Shown piece by piece: positions 1 through 12,127 of a stretch of 64,000 nucleotides of DNA; within the stretch, counting starts at the first letter, position 1, and the number at the start of each line of letters is the position of its first letter. The DNA lies in contig CM066036.1 of NCBI GenBank assembly GCA_033557465.1, forward strand, positions 719,275,828 to 719,339,827. The letters run 5' to 3'. A program made the translations under genes and the position numbers. The notes under the pieces were generated by a model. That model saw only the letters and a program-made list of their open reading frames with translations, did no database searches and had not been told where the DNA came from. This stretch comes from Ichthyophis bannanicus. Lineage: Eukaryota > Chordata > Amphibia > Gymnophiona > Ichthyophiidae.

Positions 1-720
1 CTACACCTCCAGAGATATATTTGGGGAAAATGTGCCTGAAAAGCCTTTTGGCATACTCCTTTATGCAATATACTGCGTTAATGAGCTGCTTTGCATGATT
101 TTGCATCACAGCTGCTCATAAATAAGAAATGTATTTATTTTTTGTGAAAGTTACTTCAAGACTGGCCCCTTGTGAAATCTTTTCAAACGGGGTTTCTCGC
201 ATTAACTAGTGGAAAATACTGTTTTTGAGCACTTTCTGTTTTTGCATTCATTAATGTACCAGTCTTTTTGCAAAAACGTTTCACACTTTATTAAATCAGT
301 TCCTTAAGTTCTTAGTGTATATTTATTAAAACATTTAACAATGCCCATCCAAGATCAAATTTGAAAGAACAAACTAAGGGGATGGTTACTAAGCTATGGG
401 AAAATCTGCAGGAGTCACTAATCTGTGGTAACTCAATAGCATATGTTAGTGAATCACGTGGTAAAAGGAACAATGCAGCTTGCAGTGATTACTGTAAACT
501 GCTTTATTGCAGGGGGAAAAGAACACCAGCTCAAAGCTGGCTATCTTCCCGGCTGAGAGCACTGGGCTGCTAACACATTGTCCCATGCTCCAGGTTGCAA
601 AATTAAAAGGTGTGCAGCAGAACAATTAAATTGATGGTTCTGGGGTTCCTTTTCTCTAACACCACCAATGACTCTGGGACCCAGTGGAGTTTGAGCATAC
701 ACCTGCGCTCAGAGGCCCTG
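1..720. other. Unassigned AT-rich DNA, no gene seen
   Basis: No coding signal, RNA gene or repeat of known family could be supported here. Open frames are short and start at non-ATG codons. Composition resembles the other single-copy-looking spacers in the window. Confidence 0.5.
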
Positions 721-1450
721 CACCATGCACGCTGATTTAAAGTAATTCAGGACAGCCTGGGCAAAGGTAGGTTGATGATAGCAGCAGAGGATGGGAGGGA
801 GAAGGCCATGTTCTGCAGCACTGCTGCTCCTGAATTCTGCCAACCAAGGTGAAGGCCTAATCTGCCTAGTGGTAGGGCCAGCACTGGGTGATGCATGATG
901 CAGATCAGGAGTGGGACGTTATGCTTGGGCTTTGAGTTCATTAACACAACTGGCTGCGTTAACTGCATTGGCAGATAACACAGATGCACTTAATGCACTG
1001 TGGGGCATGTTTAGTAAGGTGCATGCTGGTAGTGTGCGACTGGGCCCCCAAATTAGTGTACAGGTCCCATTAATATTTGGGGATGTGTGCATATATCACC
1101 CTGCCAATAGTGTGATGCAACTGTGCAGCACTGAAAGAACAGTCTCGTAAGTGCACTTAACACCACCCCTAACCTGTACAGTCCCTGCCCAATCACATGC
1201 TTTTGATTTTTAGTGCAGGGTCCCATGCTGTTAGCGTGTTGCCCTTAACCAAACCCTATTCTATGAGTTAGAGCATTCCAATATTTGCTGATGCATTGAC
1301 CATATGGTATGCTCTTTGTGGTAAGTGCAGGACAGATGCTGGACATGCACACAACATAGACCGCACAGAGGTTGCACTTCCTGCATGTTCTTTAATGCAC
1401 CTAACACACGGTAAGTGCAAAAATGTACCACACTGTAATAAACAGACTCC
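720..1450. repeat. Degenerate MITE-like repeat (low complexity of GTGCA/TTAAC words)
   Basis: The stretch is full of recurring words such as AGTGCA, TTAATGCA, GTTAACTGCA and CATGCT. The part around 1,180-1,240 (CAATCACATGC, then TTTTTAGTGCAGGGTCCCATGCT broken by a few changes) resembles 38,990-39,060, which argues for one dispersed non-coding family. No transposase frame is present. Ends cannot be placed, so the coordinates are approximate. Confidence 0.4.
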
Positions 1451-3260
1451 TAAATTAATTTAACATTCATTAAGTCAATTAATACATGTTAATACATATT
1501 AAAACAATAATAACATGGGTGAATGAAATGAATCCAAAATGTGTCAGGAAATCTGGAAAAAAAGTCTAAATCTGACCTGATAAAAAATCGAATCTTTTTG
1601 TGTATATAGCCATAAATCCAATCAAGCAATAAGGCTATTATATAAATAACTAATACAAAGAAAACAAAGTAATAAACAAAAAATAGAACTAACATATTTT
1701 AACAAGCTCATCCCCTCAACTAAAATCAGTGGACCCTGACGGCATCTTCAGATACATTCTGGGAATAAGAAAACGTCTTAACTATTTTGAATCACAAAAC
1801 ATCTCAGTTATCATTATGTTAAAAATGAATGTGCAGAAAGTGCAAAGCTTTCACAGTAAATGCAGGGAGAGTGCCCAGACCACATTCCATGCCTCTGCAG
1901 ACAGCATGTGTACATTGTTCCATGTAGAGGCAAACTCCACCCTAGTCCTGGTCACAAGCCCTCTGGCCCCACCTAGACAGCTCCAGCCCCAATCATGAAC
2001 TCCTCAACAAATTATGCCCCTGGATCAGTATCCCCTCTGTACTGGACAGCTCAACAAAGGATGTTCACCCTCCAGATAGACCCCTCCCCCTTTCCTACTT
2101 GACCATCCTCAAACATGGCCATTCTCCTAGTACAAACACCCCACATTTATGATCCCCCCCCCCCTAAAGAAGGAAGTCCCCTCCAATGAAGCCCATGAGA
2201 ATACCACTAGCAGTCATATCCACTATTTTGGAGCCCTGCAGTTCCCAGGCAGGAGTGGATGGGGACCACTTTTGTCCAAACACTTGACTACCAGAGATTC
2301 CCTTAGTTTCAGTCCTAGGTGTCAGGGAATTCTTGTGGGGGGTTCTTTTTTTTGTGGGGGGGGAGGCACTTTTGCTGGGAGGGAAGTTATGTTTGAGTTT
2401 ACACAAGAAAGAATTCTAGCTGGAGGTGGCCATCTTGTGTTTAGCTGTCTAGCAGGAAGCGATGCTGCACGGAGGCAGGGGTGAAATCTGTTGGGATGCT
2501 CGTGACATGGAGATATGTGCGGTGCCAAAGGGTCTGTGATTTGGGTAGGGTGCACCATGGCACAGGACTTCAATTTTTAAAATAAAGGGCCTGGCAGAAC
2601 TTAACTCCACCTCTTGAGGTAGCATTGTGTAGCCATGCTATCAGCAGTGTGACTGCTAGTATAAAGATCAAAGCCCACACAAGCCGGCACTGACTGCATA
2701 ACAAAAAAGATAACTGGAATTAATTCACTTTTTTTCAATCTGTCAGATAAAACATACATACACAACCTTTCAGTCTTTGTCAACACTGACTAAAGTATTC
2801 TAAGCAAAAGATACCTTTGAAGAGTCAGTGCCACTTTCAGTACCGTTAGCATCAGCATCACCTTTTACAACAGTATTGACCCAATCTCACATCGTCATTA
2901 CCCTCTACAACATTCATTTTGTCATTATTCAAGGTTCTCTTTCTTTTCAATAATAACTTTTATTGTCTCTCTCATTCATTCATTCTGCTATATTTACACG
3001 TAGCATTCCACAAACTTTCTACATGTATTCAAACATTTTTATTTTGTTTATCATACAGATCAATAATTTATTTATAGCAATATTGTATACATTAAAACTG
3101 ATTAAATCCAGTCTATACAGTATGTAATAGAGTTTAGGATTTTAAAGAATCACAAGATTTGATATTGGAAAACATGAATATTTTTTGGCAGGTTTGTCAG
3201 GTCTTGAAAGACCTGTGATGTTTTGGCAGGTTTAGATAGGCTTCGTGGACAAATTTTTGT
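1451..3260. other. Unassigned spacer with small palindrome
   Basis: No gene recognised. Homopolymer C and G runs occur at 2,154-2,164 and 2,355-2,363. A short palindrome (CAGGTCTT-GA-AAGACCTG) lies near 3,198-3,215. Open frames across 2,149-2,573 overlap on both strands, which is the pattern of stop-poor repeat DNA rather than a gene. Confidence 0.4.
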
Positions 3261-3266
3261 ATACTA

Positions 3267-3375
3267 TGGGGCTTGTTTACAAAGCCGCGGTAGCGGTTCG
3301 CGGTCGTTATCGGAGTCGCGGCCCCATAACGATAACGATCGCGAACCGCTACCGCAGCTTTGTAAACAAGCCCCA
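3267..3375. repeat. 109-bp foldback (MITE-like) element with about 45-bp inverted repeats
   Basis: The sequence begins TGGGGCTTGTTTACAAAGC and ends GCTTTGTAAACAAGCCCCA. The arms continue inward (GCGGTAGCGGTTCGCG against CGCGAACCGCTACCGC, then TCGTTATCG against CGATAACGA) with only one or two single-base gaps, leaving a short central loop. Almost the entire element is inverted repeat. CpG-rich arms stand out from AT-rich flanks. I see no convincing 8-bp target duplication, so superfamily is not assigned. Confidence 0.85.
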
Positions 3376-3941
3376 ATGTATTTTATTTTATTATTGTGTT
3401 GTTTTGTTTTATTTTATATTTTATTGTTGTAATGGTTTATTATTTATTATGTTTTACTGAAAACCACAGAGTATGCAACAGATCCATGGTATTCAAGTGT
3501 TATAAATTAATAAGGAAATAAATAGCTTACACTGAATACCTATAGAATTTCCACAATCTTCTCACTACTCAACTTAATATAGAAGTATCCCTGATACCCC
3601 TCTTTTACAAAACATACAACACATACACATTCAGTTCAACTCTCAAATCTTTCTGCTATATATAGAATTTCTGAACACACGAGTCAATATTCAGAAGTAT
3701 TTATGCAGCTAGCGGTGGCACCAGCTGCATAAGTGCTTTTCAAAAAAATATGCCACTTATACAGATAGCTTTGGCCACTGAAATCTCTTAATGGCTACAA
3801 TTATTTGTTTAGAATTGGGTGAGAATTAGGGGTGATCTGGGGAGGGGCATAAAGTTAGCCCTTCAGTAGAAGAATTCAGCCACTAAATGGATAATGTTTC
3901 AATTTAGTTACAATACATAAGCAGTGGCTATAAGCTAAAGA
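3376..3941. other. AT-rich spacer, nothing recognised
   Basis: T-rich flank of the foldback followed by unassigned sequence. No gene or known repeat supported. Confidence 0.4.
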
Positions 3942-4170
3942 GTGGAGGAGTAGCCTAATGGTTAGCACACTGGCTTGGGAACTTAGGAGCCAGGGCTCAA
4001 ATCCCACAAGCACTCCTTGTAGACTTGGACAAGTCGCTTAACTCTCTATTGCCTCAGAAAAATCCAATTTATTAATGTCCCTGTTTAGTTTACATTACCA
4101 AGTTTAAGTTACAATGTTAACCTCTTTGTCTGAAATGATAAAGTGGTATTAAAAAACCTGATAGATAAAT
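3942..4170 (+). mobile_element. tRNA-derived CORE/MIR-like SINE
   Basis: A tRNA-like head (GTAGCCTAATGGTTAGCA as A box region, GCTCAAATCCCAC as B box region) is followed by a core with CTTGGACAAGTCGCTTAACTC. This is the arrangement of CORE/MIR-like SINEs. The 3' part decays into AT-rich sequence ending near GATAAATCAG. It is diverged, so it is an old copy. The right boundary is approximate. Confidence 0.7.
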
Positions 4171-5185
4171 CAGAAGTAGATATCAAGTGATTCAGAGATA
4201 GACCAGTGCATTGAATTAAACAGATGCATTATCCATTTAACTTTAGGCAATCACTGACAGGATGAATATTGGCCTCATGCTATATAAAATAAAATGACCA
4301 CAGAAAAATTACAGAAGATTTGAAGTCCTATTTTTCATTAGAAGCCTAAGTAGGAATTTGGACGTCCAGCTCAGAATGTTCACAGTTCCCTGTATATTTT
4401 TATAGAAGGCTCTGCTAACTGTAAAGCCTTCTATAAAATATGTAGAACAACCCCGGCAAATACATATGCATGTCTCAGCCCTAAGGATGTGCCATTGGTG
4501 GTGTGCATTAGGTTCATTTCGGGCCCTAAAAAGTTAAGTGCATGGAAATCGATTGTAAACATGCATACTTATGAATTAATACTTAAACAAATGATTTGCA
4601 TACATAAAGTTCTAGAGTGAAAGTATTAAAAATGAATGTGTGAAAAGAACTGAAAAAAAACCCCCATGCATAAATCAAATGTTGGAAAACTCTGAAAATG
4701 AGCCAAAAGATTGTTGGCTTTGCCCATCCCTAGTTGGCACATGCAGCAGGAGCGTTGATGCCTCGAAACACATCCTAAAAAGATCGGCATACACAGGCCT
4801 TTAGGTATGTAGGTGCTGGTTTCTCAGGACATGTATTTGCTGCCATTTATATGTTTATGTGCCAAACTGTGCAAGAATGCAGGTATGAGAGGAGCCAAGT
4901 AAGGAGCCGAGGGAAATAACTTTTTTAAAATGTCATTTTCCAGGTGGTGTTAGAAACTACTGAGGTAGCACAACTGGCCCTCGGTCATTGGTGGAGAACC
5001 CAGGTCCAAAACAAGCCCTGGAAAAAGCTTCAATTGTAATGGGCAAATATTTTAAAATAGATATATGCATTGCCATTCTGAAATGGGAAATGCATACATA
5101 GTTTTTTTAGATCACCTAGATCCCATGCTCTTAAATACTCTGCATCTGACCATATGTATGTCTAGTGTCATTACAAAACACAGTG
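4171..5185. other. Unassigned spacer
   Basis: No coding potential and no repeat family identified with confidence. Scattered GTGCATTAGG-type words around 4,500 resemble the MITE-like repeats nearby. Confidence 0.4.
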
Positions 5186-5189
5186 ATTT

Positions 5190-5535
5190 TCTGCGCTATT
5201 TGCAGAAAGTGCATTATGTGCCGGAGTTGGCAGGACCGGGGCATAGAGTGAGCGTGTCTGCAATGCATGGTTACTGCAGACCTCAACAGTGCATGGTAAC
5301 TACTGGATTTGCAGTCGATGTGGGTACAACTAATGCCACCTCAATGGATGGCATTAGCTGCATCCATGATGCTGCCCGACCATGTGCTCTGCGCTTCTGG
5401 TGCATTATCTGCTTGGGAACTGTTGAGCATGTTCTCAACAGATAATGCATAGTTTTTGCAGGTAACACAGCACATCTGCACTTTTTTTGGTGCATTAGCT
5501 GCAAAGGTTTAACACAGTTTAGTAAACGGGCCCTT
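5190..5535. repeat. MITE-like repeat ending in a TTTAGTAAACGGGCCC terminus
   Basis: Repeated words (GTGCATTA, CATGGTTACTGC, GCATTAGCTGCA) and a terminus at 5,515-5,532 reading TTTAGTAAACGGGCCC resemble the ends of the foldback at 48,073-48,488, whose right end is TTAATAAAAGGGCCCC. There is no credible protein despite an open frame at 5,065-5,445. The left end is uncertain. Confidence 0.45.
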
Positions 5536-6945
5536 TGTATTTATTACATGTTTCAAATATATGAACTGATATTTCTTCATTAGGAATGAATGATTTCTAT
5601 TTCTGTCATTTTTTTCTGTTTTCCTAATGAACTAGGGACCTACATTGTTTTGAGCATTTTAAATGAGTCTGTGGTGACTGAAGTGTGTGTAGGTAATGAT
5701 GAAGCAAGCTACAAGTTTCACCAAAATCTGGATCATGTACTTCCTAAGCTGCAGTACATAAAGGGGCTTATTTTAGAAGCCTAATTTGCATTATACAAAT
5801 GGAAATGGCAGCAGAAAAATGTGGAAGACACATTTGTGTGTATAACTCAGTTTTTCAAAGGCCAAAAAATACAAGTGTTTGCACTGGGCAAATCAATCTC
5901 TGCACATTTTCCAGGTGGCACTCCGGGGGCATTTCGGGTTGTGGTCTGGGCAGTGCTGGCACTTCCATGTCCCAGATGCATTTCATATAGGCTGGTGACA
6001 GGAAGGGCAGAAATTATGAATGAGACAATCTAAACCTGCTTTAAATCATGAATAAGTATTGGACCTTGCTGTCTCTTGGGACTGCTTAAGGAACTGGTGT
6101 CTGGAGGAGCTTGCTGTCATCTGTGTCCACTTAGTTGTCATTTGGTCTATTTATTGTTTCCATGCACTCATACCTCTGCCTGATTCAAACCCATTCCACC
6201 ATTTTTCAAAGACCCCTCCCTCTCCCTGACCCCTTCCCCCCAGCTGTGCTCCTTCCAAACATCCTGTGTCCTACTTCCAAGTCTATGGCCTGTATTGTGC
6301 CATAAGTATCCTGTTATTTGTTGTAATCGTCCTAGAACCTGGAAGTATAGGCAGGTTATAAATGGAGGGAGGTAGGAAGGGGTAGCAAAACTTCTTGAAT
6401 GCTGACCTTGCATCACAGCTTCTGTGCACTAGCCTCTTAGCAATTCATACCTCCCCCCACCCCCCAACTGTCTGACATAACAAGGCTACTCCAGATGTTC
6501 ACTTCTCACATTTATGTCAGAACAAGATAGCTTGAACCCAGACTTCCTACCCCGTAAGCCAAGATTTAGGCATAGGTAATATAAGCAGCATGCACCATGG
6601 CATGCCTAGGATGCCAAATTAAGAAAATCCCAGATAATCATGCCATAGAGAAGCTTGCTTCTGCTTACTTTAGGATGGTATGTGCGTGTACTATTTGAAA
6701 CAAGTATCACTGTGACAATATGGCTTTCCTCTGTTCCTCTCTGGTTCTCGAAACGTTGGGCTCTCTGACCCTTGACGCTTCCCTCCCCCCCCCCCACCCC
6801 GACTCCTGCTTTCTGGGGGGGGGGGAGGTTTGAGACTGCGTAGGGTGAATGCCTCTGTGTGTGACCATAGCGCCAAAGATAGGATATGGTAATTTCTCCT
6901 GCAACTCTATGCAAATAGTGTAGTGGCTGCGGGGATGGTGTGCAT
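5536..6945. other. Unassigned spacer
   Basis: Overlapping short frames on both strands, with C and G homopolymers at 6,785-6,830 and a CA/TG-rich patch, give no consistent gene. Nothing recognised. Confidence 0.4.
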
Positions 6946-6949
6946 GACA

Positions 6950-7675
6950 AACTGCATTCCCACTTCCTCCATAATTTCTGTGATTATACAAAACACTGCA
7001 TTAAAGCTTATTTACAAGGCCAAACAGTATGATCACATCACCCCATTGCTTCGCAAACGATACTGGCTCCCGGTTTCTTTTCGTGCACAGTTCAAAATCC
7101 TAATCTTGACACAATGCGCTTATTATTATGGTTTCCCCACACACTTACATTCTCTTCTCATTCCTTACTGCCCTTCTCGCTCCCTTTGCTTGTCTAACAT
7201 AAATCTGTTAGTTATCCCTACCAAGCGCACGCTGCATCTTGAAAGCTACCGATCCATGGCCTTCAGTTTTCTAGCTCCTCAGTTATGGAAAACTATGCCA
7301 ATTGAACCTTGCATGGAGTATTTCTTTAAAAAGTTCAAGATCGGCCTAAACCTTGGCTTTTTACCCAAGCCTTCAATGATGATTAGTCCCATTTTCCTTT
7401 TTCAATCTGCATTTCTAATGATTCCCTTCTCCTCATGTTTTTCTGCCACACTGAGAACTCAAGATGCTCCTCATCTCAATTGTTTCTTTATTGTTGTACA
7501 ATTAAAACCTTCCTCCTTGATGTTTTTCCCTTTTGTCCTATATTTGTCCTGTCCTGTCACGTTAGCCTATGTGTTTTATGATGTTCTGGAAAATTGATCT
7601 AGACTGTAAACCACCTTGAAGCTTCCTGCAATTATGCAGTATAACAAATCCTTGAAAATAAATAAATAAATGTGA
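6950..7675 (+). pseudogene. 5'-truncated L2/CR1-type LINE: C-terminal ORF2 end plus 3' tail
   Basis: The translation around 6,975-7,370 contains ALKLIYKAKQYDHITPLL and then RYWLPVSFRAQFKI, followed by a segment ending in AFSFLAPQLWKTMP. These match the conserved C-terminal region of reverse-transcriptase ORF2 in L2/CR1-group LINEs. The copy ends with a short unit (GACTGTAAACCACCTTGAAG) and a tandem AAATAAATAAAT tail, as expected of these LINEs. Everything upstream (endonuclease and most of RT) is missing, so this is a typical dead 5'-truncated insertion. The open frame of 224 codons is what is left of ORF2 and not a host gene. Confidence 0.8.
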
Positions 7676-8227
7676 AGTCCTTCAAGGGACTCCCATAGTG
7701 TAAGACCAAACATTTATTTGAAGGACAATTTATTTGATGTTTATATTTGAATTTTAGCAAAGCTTTTGATAGTCACACAGAAGACTCATAAATAAGCTCA
7801 ATAGACAACAGTAGGTCCTAAGACTACAAACTAGGTTAAAAACAATTAGGTGATTTTTTTATGGGGGGGGGGGGGGGGTGTTTTCAAATGGTAAAAAGAT
7901 CTGAAACAAGATCAACATTCCAGTGGAATAGTAAACATGATGAGTAATCTGAGAAAGATCAAGGGCTGGTCAAAAGTTTAACAATTAATATTCAGTTGAA
8001 AAAGTGTACCATTCTGCTTTTTGTGTACAGAATTCCAAAACATTGCTATATGATACAGGGTAAAATATTGATATCTATCAAACAGTAGAGAGTTGGGGTG
8101 ATCATCTCCAATGGTATCGAAGTAGCAAAATAAGGAAGTATGCAAACATAAAGAATAAATACTGTATAGAGCAGTAAGTACTGAAATAGTTTAGATTGAT
8201 TAACAGCTATATAGACATTATATAACA
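7676..8227. other. Spacer between LINE end and mariner, with poly-G run
   Basis: AT-rich, with a run of about 16 G at 7,863-7,878. The last 55 bases (8,173-8,226) recur at 10,718-10,778. No gene. Confidence 0.5.
8173..8226 (+). repeat. 55-bp direct repeat, copy 1
   Basis: CAGTAAGTACTGAAATAGTT and the following bases through ACATTATATAAC recur at 10,718-10,778 with a few changes. This copy stops exactly where recognisable mariner sequence begins. Confidence 0.7.
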
Positions 8228-9234
8228 CACTTAGCCAGTCAGGTTTGGAGGATGACCCCAAATCAGGACAGCCTTCCATGACAAAGATGGCTGAGAACAT
8301 TGACAGAGTGAACCAGCTGGTGATGGTGCAGATGATAGCTGAGTGAGATGACCAGCCTGAACAGGGAGTCAGTGCAGACCATCTTGGTGCAGGAGCTGGG
8401 GATGTGAAAGGTGTGCGCCAAGATGGTGCCCAAGCTTTTATCAGATGACCAGAAGGAGCACCGGGTCAATGTTTGTCGAGACTTGCTAGAGAAGATCGGA
8501 GAAGATCCAGAGTTCATTGGCTGAGTCATCACAGGAGACAAGACTTGAGTCTTCCAGTATGACCCTGAAAACAAGAGACAGAGCCTGCAGTGGAAGACTC
8601 GACTGTCACCCAGACCCAAGAAGATGCTCATGTCTAAATCAAGAATCGAGGTCATGCTGATCGCATTCTTCAACCAGAAAGGAGTGGTCCATCATGAGGT
8701 TGTGCCTGAGGGTCAGACAGTCAACCAGTACTTCTACCAGCAGGTCCTCAATCGCCTCCATGACTGGGTTCAGCACAGCAGGTGGGCTCTGTGGAGAAAC
8801 AAGTTGTGGCTGCTCCACCACAACAACACGCCCACAAACACTGCGCTCAGTGTGAGCAGTTCTTGTCCAACAAACAGATCACAGCTCTGGACCACCCTCC
8901 TTATTCCCCAGATCTTGCACCGTGCAACTTCTGGCTCTTCCCCAGGCTGAAGACTGTGCTCAAAGGAACTCATTTTGCCTCTGTAGAAGAGATCAAGGCC
9001 ACTGTGACGAGGGAGCTGAGGGACCTCAAGGAGGATGACTTTACCGAGTGCTTTCGTACATGGCAGAAGCAAATGCAGGAGGACTTTACCGAGTGCTTCC
9101 ATACATGGCAGAAGCAAATGCAGAAGTGCATTAACTATGGGGGGTTACTTTGAAAGGGAAAATGCGTAATTTCTCTGTAGAATTTGTAACAAAACATTTA
9201 TGGGACAGTCTCATTTCTTTTTTGTCATACCTCG
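8228..9234 (+). pseudogene. Mariner-family transposon, 5'-truncated, dead transposase
   Basis: Mariner transposases cut and paste DNA at TA sites using a D,D,D triad. Here the translated pieces give, in order: a helix-turn-helix remnant (MAENIDRVNQLV), KMVPKLLSDDQKEHRVNV, the first catalytic region (VITGD), YDPENKRQSLQWK, GVVHHEVVPEGQTVNQ, LLHHNN where the family usually has HHDN, and HPPYSPDLAP. The second catalytic Asp therefore reads Asn. At least two in-frame stops (near 8,521 and 8,547) and frame changes near 8,860 break the gene. A 15-residue unit (DFTECFRTWQKQMQE) is tandemly duplicated at 9,037-9,126. The 3' terminal inverted repeat is at 9,202-9,234 followed by TA; the 5' end is lost. 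Confidence 0.88.
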
Positions 9235-9236
9235 TA

Positions 9237-12125
9237 TGTGTTAATTCTGATTTTACAGTGTCACTGTCTACATGCGTAGCTGCTGCGGGATGCATAGATT
9301 ATAAGGAGGTGCAGTTTGGGTATGGTTTCGATGGTCCAAAATAACTATATATGTATTTCCCATTTTACAATAGCAATACATGTGTTTTTTTTAAATTTTG
9401 TGTTGGCATTTATACCTGCTCTGAGGCGGGAATGTCATTTACCTGCTCATTTGGGCCTGGGGTCTCCACCAGTAATTGAAGGAGCAATTGTGCTTACCTC
9501 AGTGGTGTCTAATACCACTTAAAAAGAAAACAGCCATTTCACACAGTTCCTTATGATGTTAGCTTAGCCCTTGTCTATGTATTTACTGGTACTTACACGT
9601 GTAACTCTTTTTTAGGAAATCTAATTTTGTGAAGCTGATGCTCCCGCTGTATGTGCTGGGAAATACATTGCTGGCGTCCGTTTACATATTTTACAAAAGG
9701 CTTAGTGCGTAGCAGTACCTTTGGGAAAATACTCAGGAAATTGTGAACATTCCTTCCTGGATGTCTTGATTCGCACCTAGACGCCCTATGCAAAATGCGG
9801 CTTCATAGCTGTAGTGGGAAGAAGAAACTGCAGATGGCTTGTGTACCTGAACACTTTCAAATCTCTGGGGCAAAACAAATGCCTTGATATATATCTAAGA
9901 GTTTTCTTGTTTTGTCGGTTATGAGAAATGGCTTTTAAAACTGTGGTCATTATGTCTCCCCTACAGCATTAGGCACCATCACATGCAATAATATATCTGA
10001 TGATGCATCCTAACAACTGCAAACAGAATATGAAGAAATGGGTGTCCCTGAACTGCGAAAAATGAGTACGTATCAGTCATTCACAAGACATATTTAACAT
10101 GAATTGCTCCAAGCAGCTCAGCAGTACAGCAGTGTAAACACGATGGGATGCAAGATACTGTAATACAAGGAAATAGTTAAGGTAATAATTTTAGCAATTC
10201 CTCAGGTCACTGTAATCTGCCCAAAGATAACTAATTGTTCAAAGTAAACATTCCACTAAAACCACAAAAGGAATCCATTACACAAACATATAATTCACAG
10301 TCATTTTTAGTGGGCTGTAAACAGTTTGGAATGAGCACAAAATGGGACAAAAATCAAAGTGAGCATTTTGAAATGAAAAAGTGTTTGCTACAAAAGGTCA
10401 GTCCCTCTGCTTGGCAAACTATGCACAAAAGCCTGGGAAAATGCTGATCACACAAGCACTGAGAGGATTTAAAAGCCAACAACCTCCCTGTTTCTTTAAA
10501 CAGACATCGGAACCTATAACTGGATCCTGTCAAACAAATGACGGCAAAAAAAAGTATAACAGCTGCTAAGAAGTGAAGCTGAGAGATAAAGTTTTCTGTA
10601 CAAAGACCCTTCTTAGAAGAGGACAGAAAGCCTTAAATCTTTAGAGGAAGATTACAGATCCCAGGGTGGTTTTTAGGCTCTGAGTCAAATATGTACTTTT
10701 GTGAAACAATCCTGTCACATCAGTAAGTACTGAAATAGTTTAGATTATTGATTAACATCTATATAGCCATTATATAAAGAGTCTATATATGTGAAAGCAT
10801 ATTTTCGAAAGGTTGTTTATGGGGTGGGTGGGACGTGGACGTGAAATATCAGAAAATCCATGTCAATTTTAGAAAATAGGGTGTGCATCTGTCCCTTGAC
10901 ATCAACGTATTTTTTTAAAACATGCAGTGGTGATATGCATACAGTGTGAAATGGCGGCACCTACACACTCAAAAACTGAACGACAGATAGATCAGCAACA
11001 AGGAGGTGGAGCCTCATCTAAAAATAGATGACGCATATCTATTTTTGGGTATGTAGATATGGAAAATATCATAGGGGTTGATGGGTGATTATGTGCACGT
11101 CTGCCTATTTTTGGCCTCCAAATGTTTAGCATACACATGTAAATTTCATCTTGGCAACAAAAACCACATGTGCTTGTCTGGGTATACACGTGCATAGTGC
11201 CACACCTTCCTGTGGAACCACACTGATGTGTCAAAGCAGGCCATCAGACATTGCTTTCATGGAGGCATGTCTTCATCTATTCCTGCATGATGTGGCAAAT
11301 CATGTCTCCTGAGCACTGTCTTGTAGGGACATAAAAATGGGCCACAATGCCAGACATTGCCATGCCAACTCATGCATGCATGTGGCCAGATATAATGTCT
11401 ACAACTGCAGAGAGCATCTACTGCTTTGCTATGCAGCCATAGCTGCAGACCTCTCTGCCGTGCTGTGACCTTAGGAGAGTGCTACCACATCTGGCAGCTC
11501 ATGGGATCATATTAGGCGCAAAGGGCTGTATCATCACATCATGTTGGTCCATTTCACATGCATACAAAGAAGTGGAGATGGCTCCCTGAGGTCAATGCAG
11601 GATACATGTTTATTAAGGGTCTGGTCACAGTGGAACCATACTGAACATATTTCACTGAGTACATCATAAGGCATGAAATGAATTCACAGCAGGTATTGTA
11701 CTGTTCAGGCCACAATGCAAAGGCTCTGGCCTTCTGCCCCATGTCCATGTTAAAACTGGTTGTGAGGTCCCTAGTGAGCATATATATGCAATGATAAAAG
11801 CATGTAAAAACCCTCTCCCACCCCACTCTCCCATTTCTCCCTCAAGGTCCTCTTTCCCTACTTGGTCCATGGCATCTGCAGGAAGAAAAGAAAAACAAAA
11901 GCTAGCATGTACTTTCCAAACTCAAACCATAGCAAAACCTTATGGAGGTGGCTGCTTCCTGTAGATTATGCAGATGAGACCCATTAGGTGAATAACGAGC
12001 CCATGACAGAGTATACCTTCCTACATGTATAACTCTGGCTGAGACTGTGCTCTTCAGGAAACTTCTAGAGATACATGGGGACCAACTCAGGCAGTGGAAG
12101 TCTCAGTACTATCACTTTCCATGAG
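9237..12125. other. Unassigned spacer, about 2.9 kb
   Basis: No gene recognised. Frames are short and not conserved with any family I know. It contains the second copy of a 55-bp repeat (10,718-10,778). The part at 10,900-11,560 is rich in CATGCA words like the MITE-like repeats, but no ends are visible. Confidence 0.4.
10718..10778 (+). repeat. 55-bp direct repeat, copy 2
   Basis: Matches 8,173-8,226 with a 3-base insertion and a few substitutions. Flanks differ, so either it is a fragment of a dispersed repeat or the sequence was duplicated before the mariner-side breakpoint formed. Confidence 0.65.
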
Positions 12126-12127
12126 AA

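Noticed and set aside
747..1150. Overlapping 79-80-codon frames on both strands
   Set aside because: They overlap, have no recognisable domain, and lie in MITE-like repeat words.
5065..5445. 126-codon plus-strand frame as a possible small gene
   Set aside because: It coincides with a MITE-like repeat and has no conserved motif or splice context.
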